Assembly: GCA_016125095.1 (NCBI GenBank)
Contig: WGMK01000016.1
Coordinates: 124,001 to 188,000, forward strand
From: Candidatus Hydrogenedens sp.
GTDB lineage: Bacteria > Hydrogenedentota > Hydrogenedentia > Hydrogenedentales > JAEUWI01
Direction: 5' to 3'
DNA: 64,000 bases
Part shown: in pieces, positions 33,094 through 41,464 of the stretch
How positions within the stretch are numbered: position 1 is the first letter of the stretch
Layout of the letters: each line of letters starts with the position of its first letter
The notes under the pieces: generated by a model
The model's input: the letters and a program-made list of their open reading frames with translations, nothing else
Database searches by the model: none
What the model was told of the DNA's origin: nothing
Program-made: the position numbers and the translations under genes

Positions 33094-33630
33094 ATGGATG
33101 CCATCATGGGCCTGTTGTTCTTGCTCATCCCCGTCGGAATCCTATTCCTGATCATCAAGAAACTGGACGTTGCCGGCCGCCGCAGCGCGCCCTACGAGGC
33201 GCGGAAGTATCTCTTCACCCGCGCGGAGCGTTCGTTCTTCGGCGTGCTGGAATCCGCCGTCGGCGGGCAGTACCGCGTGATGGGCAAGGTCCGTGTGGCG
33301 GATGTGCTGAAGCCTCGGCGGGGACTCAATGCCTCGGACCGTACGCGCGCGTTGAACCGGATCAGTTCCAAGCACCTCGACTTCGTGTTGTGCGCGCCCG
33401 ATACCATGGCCATTGTGGCGGCGGTCGAGCTGGACGACAAGAGCCATGAGCGTCCCGACCGCGCGCGCCGCGACGAGTTTCTCGATGCCGCGTTTGCCGC
33501 TGCCGGCATTCCGCTGGTCCACATACCCGTCCGCTCCGGATATGCCCTGTCCGAACTGCGCGAACGGCTGGCCGCCGGCGGCGTGCCGCTTCAGGCGTCC
33601 CACGCCCCCCGAACCTCCAACATGCAATGA
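33094..33630 (+). CDS. Membrane-anchored DUF2726 protein (restriction-endonuclease-like fold)
   Basis: A 178-residue protein. Residues 4-20 form one membrane helix (IMGLLFLLIPVGILFLII), followed by DUF2726: YLFTRAERSFFGVLESA, a basic stretch, HLDFVLCAPDTMAIVAAVELDDKSH, and IPLVHIPVRSGY. The D-x-x-x followed by AAVELDDKSH and RRDEFLDAAFAAAGIP is the PD-(D/E)xK-like core seen in this family, so it may be nuclease-related. The start at 33094 was chosen because GGAGG is nine bases upstream. It is divergent from the DUF1501 gene. Cellular role is unknown. Confidence 0.8.
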   Translation: MDAIMGLLFLLIPVGILFLIIKKLDVAGRRSAPYEARKYLFTRAERSFFGVLESAVGGQYRVMGKVRVADVLKPRRGLNASDRTRALNRISSKHLDFVLCAPDTMAIVAAVELDDKSHERPDRARRDEFLDAAFAAAGIPLVHIPVRSGYALSELRERLAAGGVPLQASHAPRTSNMQ

Positions 33631-33764
33631 GATTGCATCTCCTTCATTCTCCCCTCCCTCTTCTATCCCCTCATCCTGTTATCCTGTCAAAAAGTCTTCC
33701 TCGCTTTGCCGCGCGGCGGCGGCTTGTGTCACGGTATCCTCGGTTCCCAAAGGAGGTCATCCCC

Positions 33765-34868
33765 ATGCGTTCGACGATTCTACTGCTGGCTGCGGCGCTC
33801 GCGCTCCCCGTGCTGTCGAAGGAAATCCGCTGGACTTCGTCCAAGCCCGCCACCGAACTGGAGTACCAGTTGATCGATCTGGGCGTGCAGGACGACTTCG
33901 AGGCAGAGATTACGATCGACGCGCCGGGCCGTACGGCGGGTATTTTCTTCCGCGCGCACGAGAACAAGGATTTCGAAACTGGCCCCGATGGCGACAGTCC
34001 GGGCGTGGAGGGCATTTACGGGTACTCCGTACTTTTATTGCCCGACAATTCCGTCGAATTTACGAAGTCAAACGGGGCCAAGAAAATCAGGAACGGCGTC
34101 TTAAACAGCAGCGATCGCGCGACGACCCTCCGCATCAGCGCAATCGGCGAGACACTTAGAGTGACTAGGGGCGCGGCCACCGTCGGGACCGGCGGCGATT
34201 GGTTTCTCTCCGGCTCCCTGTACTTCGTGGCACTGCCCGGCGAGGCGGACGCGCCGCCGGCCACGGTGACCATCAAAGAGTTCAAGGACTTGCCGCGCGC
34301 GGAGAACTGGCAGCCGCTGTTCAACGGCGAGAACTTCGACGGGTGGCGGCAGTGGGGTTCGGAGGAATGGGCGATCGAGGACGGCATGATCATTGGGCGC
34401 AGCGGCCCCAAGAAATCCGAGGGCTATCTCGCCACCGACCGCACGTGGAAGGACTTCCGCGTGCGCGGCACGTTCAAGATGCTGGGCGAAGGCAACTTCG
34501 GTTTGTTCTACCATTCGACCATCACGCTGCGGGAGAACGACGGCTATCCCATGATTTCCGGCGTGCAGGGCGAAGTAGAGCCAGGGTATCCCAGCAGCAC
34601 GGGCTGGCTCTATGAAAGCTACAAACGCGGCTGGCTGATCGAGCCGCCGAAGGACACGCTCGCCGCCTATGTGCTGAAGCCGACGGACTGGAACACCATC
34701 GAAATCGAATCCAAGGGCAACGTTGTCACAACGTGGGTCAACGGCGTCCGGGCGCTCCGCTTCGACGACCCCGAACCACAGCTCTTCGAGGGCAGCTTCG
34801 CGCTCCAGCTCCACGCCGGCGGCGTGGATGGCATCGCATGGAAAGACCTCTACGTGGTCGAGGAGTAA
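33765..34868 (+). CDS. Exported DUF1080 (3-keto-disaccharide hydrolase family) protein
   Basis: A 367-residue secreted protein with a signal peptide (LLLAAALALPVLSK). The first half is a jelly-roll domain; the second half is a second one with the DUF1080 hallmarks LFNGENFDGWRQWG, WAIEDGMIIG, NFGLFYHST and DWNTIEIESKGNVVTTWVNG. Some DUF1080 members hydrolyse 3-keto-glycosides; most are uncharacterised and very frequent in Planctomycetes-like bacteria. The ribosome site is the full consensus AAAGGAGGT at 33749-33757, eight bases before the ATG, suggesting high expression. Monocistronic by position. Confidence 0.85.
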   Translation: MRSTILLLAAALALPVLSKEIRWTSSKPATELEYQLIDLGVQDDFEAEITIDAPGRTAGIFFRAHENKDFETGPDGDSPGVEGIYGYSVLLLPDNSVEFTKSNGAKKIRNGVLNSSDRATTLRISAIGETLRVTRGAATVGTGGDWFLSGSLYFVALPGEADAPPATVTIKEFKDLPRAENWQPLFNGENFDGWRQWGSEEWAIEDGMIIGRSGPKKSEGYLATDRTWKDFRVRGTFKMLGEGNFGLFYHSTITLRENDGYPMISGVQGEVEPGYPSSTGWLYESYKRGWLIEPPKDTLAAYVLKPTDWNTIEIESKGNVVTTWVNGVRALRFDDPEPQLFEGSFALQLHAGGVDGIAWKDLYVVEE

Positions 34869-34967
34869 TTTGCAACGTAGGGTGGGCCTTGGCCCGCCAA
34901 GTCTTACATTGCTACGGCCCGATGCCGATCGATTTCATCGCGCCGAGAGGTGGGCCGAGGCCGCACG

Positions 34968-35663
34968 CTACCCGTTCTTCCCCAGACCCTCCAGGAGAAT
35001 GTCCGGCCGGTCGGTGGTGATGGCGTCTACGCCCATGCGGATCATGAGGTCGTGCGAGTGCCAGTCGTTGGGGGTGTAGACGCGGAGAAAGAGGCCCGCG
35101 CCCTTGATGACGCGCGCGAGGAAGGGGCTCAGGCGCATGTGGTACATATCCACGCCGCTGCTCATGGTGGCGGCGTAGGCGATGTCGGCCTCGGTGGGGT
35201 TCCACCACAGGGACGACACGCGCGCCTCGGCGCTGTGCTTGCGGAGTTCGACGAGGCGGTGCAGTTCGAACGAAATAAACGTCGTATGCTCGAGCATGCC
35301 CGCGCCGCGCACAAGGTCGTAGGCCGGCAGCACGGCGGCATCGTCTTTGAATTCGATCACCAGATCCGCGCGGCCCTTGGCGAGTTCAAGCAGTTCTTCC
35401 AGATACGGCACGGGTCCGCCGTCGCCCGCGTCGAGTTCGCGCAGGCGGCTGGCCGGCAGCGCGCTCAGCGCGCCCTTGCCGTTGGTGGTGCGGTCGAGCG
35501 TGGGGTCGTGATGGATCATCACGCGGCCATCGGCGGAAAGATGCACGTCGCACTCAAGCGCGTCTACGCCCACCTCGAGGCCCTTGCGGAAAGCGGTCAG
35601 CGTATTTTCCGGCGCAAGGCCCGCGGCGCCGCGGTGGCCGCACACAACCACCGGCCGGCTCAA
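34968..35663 (-). CDS. Glycerophosphodiester phosphodiesterase
   Basis: A 231-residue TIM-barrel enzyme that releases glycerol-3-phosphate from glycerophosphodiesters. The catalytic histidine and metal ligands are in GHRGAAGLAPENT and ECDVHLSADGRVMIHHDPTLDRTT; FEELL-type glutamate VIEFKDD follows. There is no signal peptide, so it is cytoplasmic, UgpQ-like. The start appears to be TTG at 35663, whose TTGA overlaps the pheA stop; a GTG at 35651 is possible. It is the last gene of ppiD-pcrA-pheA-glycerophosphodiesterase. Confidence 0.88.
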   Translation of the reverse strand: MSRPVVVCGHRGAAGLAPENTLTAFRKGLEVGVDALECDVHLSADGRVMIHHDPTLDRTTNGKGALSALPASRLRELDAGDGGPVPYLEELLELAKGRADLVIEFKDDAAVLPAYDLVRGAGMLEHTTFISFELHRLVELRKHSAEARVSSLWWNPTEADIAYAATMSSGVDMYHMRLSPFLARVIKGAGLFLRVYTPNDWHSHDLMIRMGVDAITTDRPDILLEGLGKNG

Positions 35664-36730
35664 TCGGGGAATTCCGCGCGCGGGAAGGAGCCCAGCACCT
35701 TGAGCGAGCGGGCATGGTCGGCCACCTTGTCGAGCACGGCGGCGATCTTTTCGTCTTCCACGTGCCCGAGGATATCGAGGAAGAACACGTATTCCCAGGC
35801 CTTCTGCTGCGACGGACGCGACTCGATGCGCGTGAGGCTGATGTCGTGCTCGGCGAAGGGCAGCAGCAGCTGATACAACGCGCCCGGCCGGTCGCGCACG
35901 GAAAGCAGCAGCGCGGTCTTGTCGTCGCCGGTCGGCTTCACCATCTGCTGCCCGATGACCAGGAAGCGGGTGTAGTTGTGAGGCGCATCCTCGATGCGCT
36001 CGGCCAGCAGATCGATCTGGTAGGTCTCTGCGGCGAGCTTGCTGGCGATGGCCGCCGCGCCGGGTTCGCCCGCCGCGCGACGCGCCGCCTCGGCCGTGCT
36101 GGAAACTTCGATCAGTTCCGCGTGCGGCAGGTTGGCCCGCAGCCAGTTGCGGCATTGCAGCAGCGCGTTGTCCTTCGAATAGACTCGCTTCACCTCTTCA
36201 ATCGGTCCCTTGCCCAGCAGGTTCTGCGTGATGTGCATCAGCACTTCGTTGATGATCTTGAGATTGGAGGTAAGGAAACGATCGAGCGTGTCGCTCACCG
36301 CGCCGCCCATCGAGCTTTCCACCGGCACCACGCCGTAGTCGATGCGGCCCCGCTCGACCTCGGTGAAGATATCGGCGAAGGAGGGCAGCGGGTGGTATTC
36401 GGCCGACGCGCCGAATACGCGCAGCGCGGCCATGTGGCTGAAGGTATCGCGCGGCCCGAGGAAGGCGACACTCGTCGGCTTCTCGAGCGCGCGTATGGCG
36501 CTGATGATTTCGCGGTAGATTTCCTTGATCGCGAAGGCGTCGAGCGGCCCCTCGTTCAGCTGGGCCAACTTGTCGAATACAGCCTTCTCGCGCTCGGGCA
36601 CGTAGAAGGGCGAGTTCTCGCCGCGCTTGATCTCGCCGATTTCGCAGGCGCGGCGCGCCCGTTCGTTCAGCAGGTGCAGCACCTGCTGGTCGATTTCATC
36701 AATGCGCTGGCGCAAATCGTCTAACGACAC
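35660..36730 (-). CDS. pheA: Bifunctional chorismate mutase / prephenate dehydratase (P-protein)
   Basis: A 356-residue enzyme that makes phenylpyruvate from chorismate in two steps. Residues 1-80 are an AroQ chorismate mutase (LRQRIDEIDQQVLHLLNERA), residues 88-270 the dehydratase (VPVESSMGGAVSDTLD, and the catalytic NYTRFLVIG), and residues 275-350 an ACT domain with GALYQLL and the phenylalanine-binding motif TRIESRPSQ, so feedback inhibition by phenylalanine is expected. The start is GTG at 36730 with GGAG ten bases upstream. It lies 25 bases after pcrA and overlaps the phosphodiesterase start. Confidence 0.96.
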   Translation of the reverse strand: MSLDDLRQRIDEIDQQVLHLLNERARRACEIGEIKRGENSPFYVPEREKAVFDKLAQLNEGPLDAFAIKEIYREIISAIRALEKPTSVAFLGPRDTFSHMAALRVFGASAEYHPLPSFADIFTEVERGRIDYGVVPVESSMGGAVSDTLDRFLTSNLKIINEVLMHITQNLLGKGPIEEVKRVYSKDNALLQCRNWLRANLPHAELIEVSSTAEAARRAAGEPGAAAIASKLAAETYQIDLLAERIEDAPHNYTRFLVIGQQMVKPTGDDKTALLLSVRDRPGALYQLLLPFAEHDISLTRIESRPSQQKAWEYVFFLDILGHVEDEKIAAVLDKVADHARSLKVLGSFPRAEFPD

Positions 36731-36755
36731 GTGTTCCCCGCTCCTGTATATCGCG

Positions 36756-38897
36756 CTACTTGAGAATCTCGAGCGGCGCTGCGCTCACCATCAGCATCAT
36801 GGTGCGGCCGGTCTTGAAGCGCACCTTGGCTTTCAGCGCCGTCCCGTCGCCGGAAGTATACATCACGGTGCCCTCGCCAAACCGCGCATGCCGCACGCGG
36901 GTGCCCGACTTGAGCGCGCCGGAATCGGCCCCGCCGGAAGGTGCGCCCGCTGCCGCCCGCGCTTTGGGTGCTGCGGTGCGAGACGGCGCGCTGGTCTTGG
37001 CGCGCTTTTCCTGCAGCAGCCCTGCCTCTTTCACGAATCGTGAGAGCGAACGGTACGGGTCGGTGCGGCCGTACACTACCCGGCTGCGCGCCGCCGTAAG
37101 CACCAGCGATTTCCGCGCGCGGGTCATGGCCACGTAGCACAGCCGCCGCTCTTCCTCCACGTCCTTCTCAGGATCGAAATCGGTGCCGTGTGGCAGGTAG
37201 CCCTCCTCCATGCCGACCAGGTACACGTGCGTGAACTCGAGCCCCTTGGCCGTGTGGCAGGTGAGTAGTGTGACCGAAGGCGCGTCGGGGTCGTAGCTGT
37301 CGGTATCGGAGAGCAGCATCGTATCCTGCAGGTAATCCAGCAGGGTGGTTTTGCCGCGCTTCGCCTCGTACTGCTTCGCGGCCGAGACGAATTCGTTCAC
37401 GTTGTCGATGCGCTCGCGGAAATCCTTCTCGTCGCTCTTCTCCACGTATTCCCGGTAGCCTGTCTGCTCTATAACTTGCTCGAGCGTATAGGATACCGGC
37501 TGCATCTTCGATTCGACCGCGAGGTTGTCGAGCATCTCGCGGAAGCGGTTGATGCTGTCGCGGGCGCGCGTGGGCAGCGATTCGTCGTGCTCGACATCGC
37601 GCAGCACCTGCATCAGCGTCGCATTGCGCGCACCGGCGTATTCTTCCAGCTGCGCCATCGTGGTGCCGCCGATACCCCGCGTGGGCACGTTGATCACCCG
37701 CCGCATCGACTCGTCGTCGCTGGGGTTCACCAGCAGGCGCAGGTAGGCGAGCAGGTCCTTGATTTCCTTGCGGCGGTAGAACTGCACGCCGCCCAATACG
37801 CGCGGCTGAATGCCCTTCGCCATCAGCGCCTCTTCAAACGCGCGCGACTGGTTGTTCGTGCGGTAGATGATGGCGCAGTCCTTGGGCGCGTGGCCCTGCT
37901 TCGCGATGTCCTCCACCACGAAGCGCGCCTCGTCGGCCGAGTCCTCGAGCTGCACAAAGCGCACCTCGGCCCCTTCGGGCTCGGCGGGGCGCAGCGTCTT
38001 GCCGAGCCGGTTCAGGTTGTTCGAGGCCACCCTGTTCGCCGCCATCAGAATCGGCGCCGTGCTGCGGTAATTCACCTCGAGCCGGTAGACCCCGGCCCCC
38101 TCGAAGTCCTCGGCGAAGTCGAGAATGTTGTTGATGTCCGCGCCGCGCCAGGAATAGATGCTCTGGTCCTCGTCGCCCACCACGAACAGGTTGCGATGGC
38201 TCTCGCTCAGGTAGCGCGCGATGAGGTATTGCGCGCGGTTCGTGTCCTGGTATTCATCGACCAGGATGTGCCGGAAGCGCCGCTGCCAGCGTTCGCGCGC
38301 CTCGGGATGGTCGCGCAGCAACTTGACGGGCAGCACCAGCAGGTCATCGAAGTCGAGCGCGTTCGCCCGGTGCAGGGACTCGTGGTAGCTGTGCCACAGC
38401 GCGCGGCAGGCGTCGTCCTCGGCGTCGAGCTCCTCGGTCTCCGGCGGGGCGTCTTTCACTTCCTGCTTGAGGCGGCTGATCCAGCTCAGCGCCGTGCGCG
38501 GCGATACTTTCTCAAACTTGGCCGGAAGATCCTTCACCAGGCGTTTCATGAGGGACAGCTGGTCGGTGTCGTCGGCGATGGTGAAATTGCGTCCCTTGCC
38601 CAGCAGCTCGATGTCGCGCCGCAGCATATACAGGCCGAAGCTGTGGAAGGTGCCCATCCAGGCGTCGAGCCGCTCGATGTCCAGCCGCGACTCGAGGCGG
38701 TGGCGCATTTCCTCCGCCGCCTTGTTGGTGAAGGTGAGCGCCAGCAGCGAGCGCGGGTCAATCCCGCGCTCGTCGATCAGGTAGGCCAAACGCTCGATGA
38801 TCACGCGCGTCTTGCCGCTGCCCGCACCCGCGAGCACAAGGGCCGGCCCGTCGGGCGCGGTCACCGCCGCGCGCTGCTGCTCATTCAATCCGATCAT
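36756..38897 (-). CDS. pcrA: ATP-dependent DNA helicase PcrA/UvrD family
   Basis: A 713-residue superfamily 1A 3'-5' helicase for nucleotide excision and mismatch repair and for removing RecA or stalled complexes. All motifs are present: Walker A AGAGSGKT, Ia TFTNKAAEEM, II VDEYQDTN, III GDEDQSIYSWRG, IV NYRST, V CHTAKGLEF (the family usually has VHSAKGLEF) and VI CYVAMTRAR. The C-terminal RVRHARFGEGTV is the Tudor-like domain of PcrA that contacts RNA polymerase. Before it lies an Ala-rich linker. Gene order ppiD-pcrA-pheA on one strand with gaps of 25-45 bases suggests a common transcript. Confidence 0.96.
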   Translation of the reverse strand: MIGLNEQQRAAVTAPDGPALVLAGAGSGKTRVIIERLAYLIDERGIDPRSLLALTFTNKAAEEMRHRLESRLDIERLDAWMGTFHSFGLYMLRRDIELLGKGRNFTIADDTDQLSLMKRLVKDLPAKFEKVSPRTALSWISRLKQEVKDAPPETEELDAEDDACRALWHSYHESLHRANALDFDDLLVLPVKLLRDHPEARERWQRRFRHILVDEYQDTNRAQYLIARYLSESHRNLFVVGDEDQSIYSWRGADINNILDFAEDFEGAGVYRLEVNYRSTAPILMAANRVASNNLNRLGKTLRPAEPEGAEVRFVQLEDSADEARFVVEDIAKQGHAPKDCAIIYRTNNQSRAFEEALMAKGIQPRVLGGVQFYRRKEIKDLLAYLRLLVNPSDDESMRRVINVPTRGIGGTTMAQLEEYAGARNATLMQVLRDVEHDESLPTRARDSINRFREMLDNLAVESKMQPVSYTLEQVIEQTGYREYVEKSDEKDFRERIDNVNEFVSAAKQYEAKRGKTTLLDYLQDTMLLSDTDSYDPDAPSVTLLTCHTAKGLEFTHVYLVGMEEGYLPHGTDFDPEKDVEEERRLCYVAMTRARKSLVLTAARSRVVYGRTDPYRSLSRFVKEAGLLQEKRAKTSAPSRTAAPKARAAAGAPSGGADSGALKSGTRVRHARFGEGTVMYTSGDGTALKAKVRFKTGRTMMLMVSAAPLEILK

Positions 38898-38939
38898 CAG
38901 CGCGGCGCGCCTCCCAGGCGCGCATACACGCCGGTCGTG

Positions 38940-40940
38940 TTACTCCTGCGGCAGGCCATCGCCCGGTTCAGGGGCCGACGTGTCCGCTGCCGGCGCCGCG
39001 TCAGTCGGGGCAGCGGCCTCTGCGGCCGGCGCCTCGGGCGCATCGACCACCGCCGTGGCGCGGTCGTTGCGGCCGAGGATCTCGTTCAGCGCCTCGTTGT
39101 TGTACGTCATGCGGATATTCGGCAGCTTGGTCTGGTTCAGGTGCAGGGCGTAGTCCTCGAGCACATCCATGCGGCTGCGCATGGCCAGCTGATTGCGGAG
39201 GGTTTCCTTCTCCTCCGGCCACTTCGCCTTGTCCTCGTCGGTCGGGTCCTGGCGGTCCAGCAGCTCGACAAAGTACTGCTCGCCGCGGAAATCTTCGAAG
39301 GGTCCGGCCATCGTGCCAATCGGCTCGTGCCCGATCTCTTCAAAAATCTGGCGGGGCTGCACATAGAACTGCTGCTGGAACAGGAAGTCCTTGCGCGTAA
39401 AGAAATCGGTTTCCTGCGGCGCCTCGGTTAGTTCGGGATACTGCTCCTGAATCTGGGCGATGGTGGTCGCGCCGGCCTTAATCTTATCCGTGTAGTCTTT
39501 AATCAGGCTGCGGAACAGGTCGCTGCGCTCGGTCTGCTGGGTCACGTCTTCCACGACCCGCTCGCGCACGGCGTCGTAACCCGGCAATTCGCCCGGGACG
39601 CGTTCCTTCAGCACCGCCACGTAGACGTTTTCGCGCGCCGGAATCACGTTGAACGCCTCGAGTTCTTCATCGCTGAAGGCCTTGCGGAACTCGAATACGT
39701 CGCCCGTGGGAACGCCGCCGATATCCGGGCTGAGGTCGGTGAACGGCTCGGTCGTCTTCACCTCGAGCCCCGCCTCCTGCGCGGCTGCTTCCAGGCCGCC
39801 GAGTTCCTTGGCGCGGTTGGCGATTTCCATCGCCTTATCCTGAATCGCCGTGCGCTGCTCATCCGTCAGCACCGACTCCAGGAAAATCTGCCGCGCGTGG
39901 ACTTCGCGCACCATTTCGCCCGGCTCGGGATTCGGCGTCTCGGCGATGGTCTCGTCGGAAGGCGGCGCGTCGGCCGCGACCATACGGTCTTCCTCGACCT
40001 TATAAATGAAGTAGCCGTTCGACGCGGGAATCGGATCGCTCACTTCTCCGACCGCCAGGTCGAACAAGGGCTTGCGGAATCCGGGTTCGGACTCGGTGGC
40101 GCGGCGCCAGCCCATGTCGCCGCCATCGCTTGTGGCGAGCTTGGAATGCTTGTTGGCCAGCTCGGCGAAGTCGGCCCCGCCACGGGCCTCGGCGATGATG
40201 CTGGCTGCTTCTTCGGGAACCGGCGCCGCCAGGGGAAGCACCACGAACTCGCCGACCTTCTTGTCTTTCTCGCGGTATTCCTCTGCGTGGGCATCGTAGT
40301 AGTCGCGCACTTCCTGCTCGTCCGGATTAATCGGAGGCATGATTTGCAGGTAGCGGATCTTCATCTTCGTATAATCGTCGCGCAGCTGGTAGTCCAGCTC
40401 GCTGTCATCAACCCGGTTACCCGGCGCCTGAATCAACTCGAGAAACACGCGCTGCGCCAGGCTTTCGCTCAGGCTCGCGTACACTTCTTTCCAGTCCATT
40501 CCGCGGGTCTGATTCATCTCGACCCAGTCGTTCCAGGCCTCGTAATCGAACTTGCCGTCCTCGGTTTGGAACATGGAGTCTTTGCGCAGCTGCTCGACGA
40601 GGAAATCCTCCGAAAACTGAATGTTCATGGCCTCGCGCTCGCCGCGGAGCAGCGCGGCGCTCACCATCTGTTCTAACACCTTGGAAGCGGTGCCGTCCTC
40701 GTCCATCTCGGCGAAGGTTTTCCGCTCGCCCGCAGGTGCCTGCTGCGAAGCGACCGCCTGCAGGTTCCGGCGCAGTTCCGATTCGAGGACCGGAACGTCC
40801 CCCACCTCGATGACCGTACGATCGGAAAGGTCGGACTTTCCGCCCAATTGCGGCACGGTCCAGAGCACCATCGGCACGCCGATGAACAAAAACACCACCC
40901 AGCCGAATATGACGCGGTGGCGCCGTACGAGATCTTGCAC
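38940..40940 (-). CDS. Membrane-anchored peptidyl-prolyl isomerase, PpiD/SurA type
   Basis: A 666-residue periplasmic folding factor. One N-terminal membrane helix (VIFGWVVFLFIGVPMVLW) is followed by a SurA-like chaperone region, a parvulin (PpiC) domain near residues 215-315 (FVVLPLAAPVPEEA, DFAELANKHSKLATSDGGDMGW, GEVSDPIPASNGYFIYKVEE) and a long helical C-terminal part with a second, degenerate parvulin-like region. The last 60 residues are Ala/Pro/Glu-rich. The start is GTG at 40940, placed seven bases after AAGGAG; an earlier in-frame start lacks support. It assists folding of exported proteins, which are numerous in this genome segment. First gene of the four-gene operon. Confidence 0.87.
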   Translation of the reverse strand: MQDLVRRHRVIFGWVVFLFIGVPMVLWTVPQLGGKSDLSDRTVIEVGDVPVLESELRRNLQAVASQQAPAGERKTFAEMDEDGTASKVLEQMVSAALLRGEREAMNIQFSEDFLVEQLRKDSMFQTEDGKFDYEAWNDWVEMNQTRGMDWKEVYASLSESLAQRVFLELIQAPGNRVDDSELDYQLRDDYTKMKIRYLQIMPPINPDEQEVRDYYDAHAEEYREKDKKVGEFVVLPLAAPVPEEAASIIAEARGGADFAELANKHSKLATSDGGDMGWRRATESEPGFRKPLFDLAVGEVSDPIPASNGYFIYKVEEDRMVAADAPPSDETIAETPNPEPGEMVREVHARQIFLESVLTDEQRTAIQDKAMEIANRAKELGGLEAAAQEAGLEVKTTEPFTDLSPDIGGVPTGDVFEFRKAFSDEELEAFNVIPARENVYVAVLKERVPGELPGYDAVRERVVEDVTQQTERSDLFRSLIKDYTDKIKAGATTIAQIQEQYPELTEAPQETDFFTRKDFLFQQQFYVQPRQIFEEIGHEPIGTMAGPFEDFRGEQYFVELLDRQDPTDEDKAKWPEEKETLRNQLAMRSRMDVLEDYALHLNQTKLPNIRMTYNNEALNEILGRNDRATAVVDAPEAPAAEAAAPTDAAPAADTSAPEPGDGLPQE

Positions 40941-41176
40941 TGTGACACTCCTTCCAGAAAGCAGCACACACACGGTGGCGGTGCACAAAATGCCCTGCGT
41001 GGGAAAACGCGGGAGTCTAACAGACGATTTTCAGGCGCTGCAAGTTCATATCACGCCAGCACTACCGACATGCACCTGCGGAAACGGCTGAGGTTAATTT
41101 ATCTATTGCATACTAATCATAGTGTTCGTGATTTCGGAAGCAACATTCGCCCGATGGCTCAGCCATCAGGAAACAC
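40941..41176. other. Intergenic region upstream of ppiD and the DUF4397 gene
   Basis: This stretch separates two divergent transcription units. It contains a small hairpin GATGGC-TCA-GCCATC at 41153-41167. I see no gene and no clear ppiD promoter. Confidence 0.4.
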
Positions 41177-41205
41177 TTGACCCAAAAATCCCGTGCGGCT
41201 ATCAT
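41177..41205 (+). promoter_or_regulatory. Sigma-70-type promoter of the DUF4397 surface gene
   Basis: TTGACC (41177-41182) and TATCAT (41200-41205) are separated by 17 bases. The transcript would have a leader of about 250 bases. A hairpin CGCCG-CGAGA-CGGCG (41420-41434) stands just upstream of the GGAGG ribosome site. Confidence 0.65.
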
Positions 41206-41464
41206 ACACCGGTGAGAAATTGAGATTGGTGAGACTTGCTCAGGGGATTTGCCAAGAGAATTCCAGCCGGTGCCGCAAGATTTCAGGAGGTTGCGCGGCT
41301 TCTGCCGGAAGCTTTGTCAGTCCGGCGCCTGGCCTTCGGGGGATTGCTTCATTTCAGGAGTACCGCGGGGTTGGGCGCAATAAGTTCTTAGGGCATTTTT
41401 GTTTCAGAATGTAGTGATACGCCGCGAGACGGCGAAAAGGTCAAGTTAAAGAGGAGGCCGAAGC
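41206..41464 (+). other. Long 5' leader of the DUF4397 gene
   Basis: About 260 bases without an ORF. The hairpin at 41420-41434 and several GC-rich stretches (41280-41345) could be structured RNA. I could not match it to a known riboswitch class. Confidence 0.35.

Noticed and set aside
41206..41464. Cyclic-di-GMP riboswitch in the DUF4397 leader
   Set aside because: A CGCCG-CGAGA-CGGCG hairpin is present, but the other conserved parts of the aptamer are missing.
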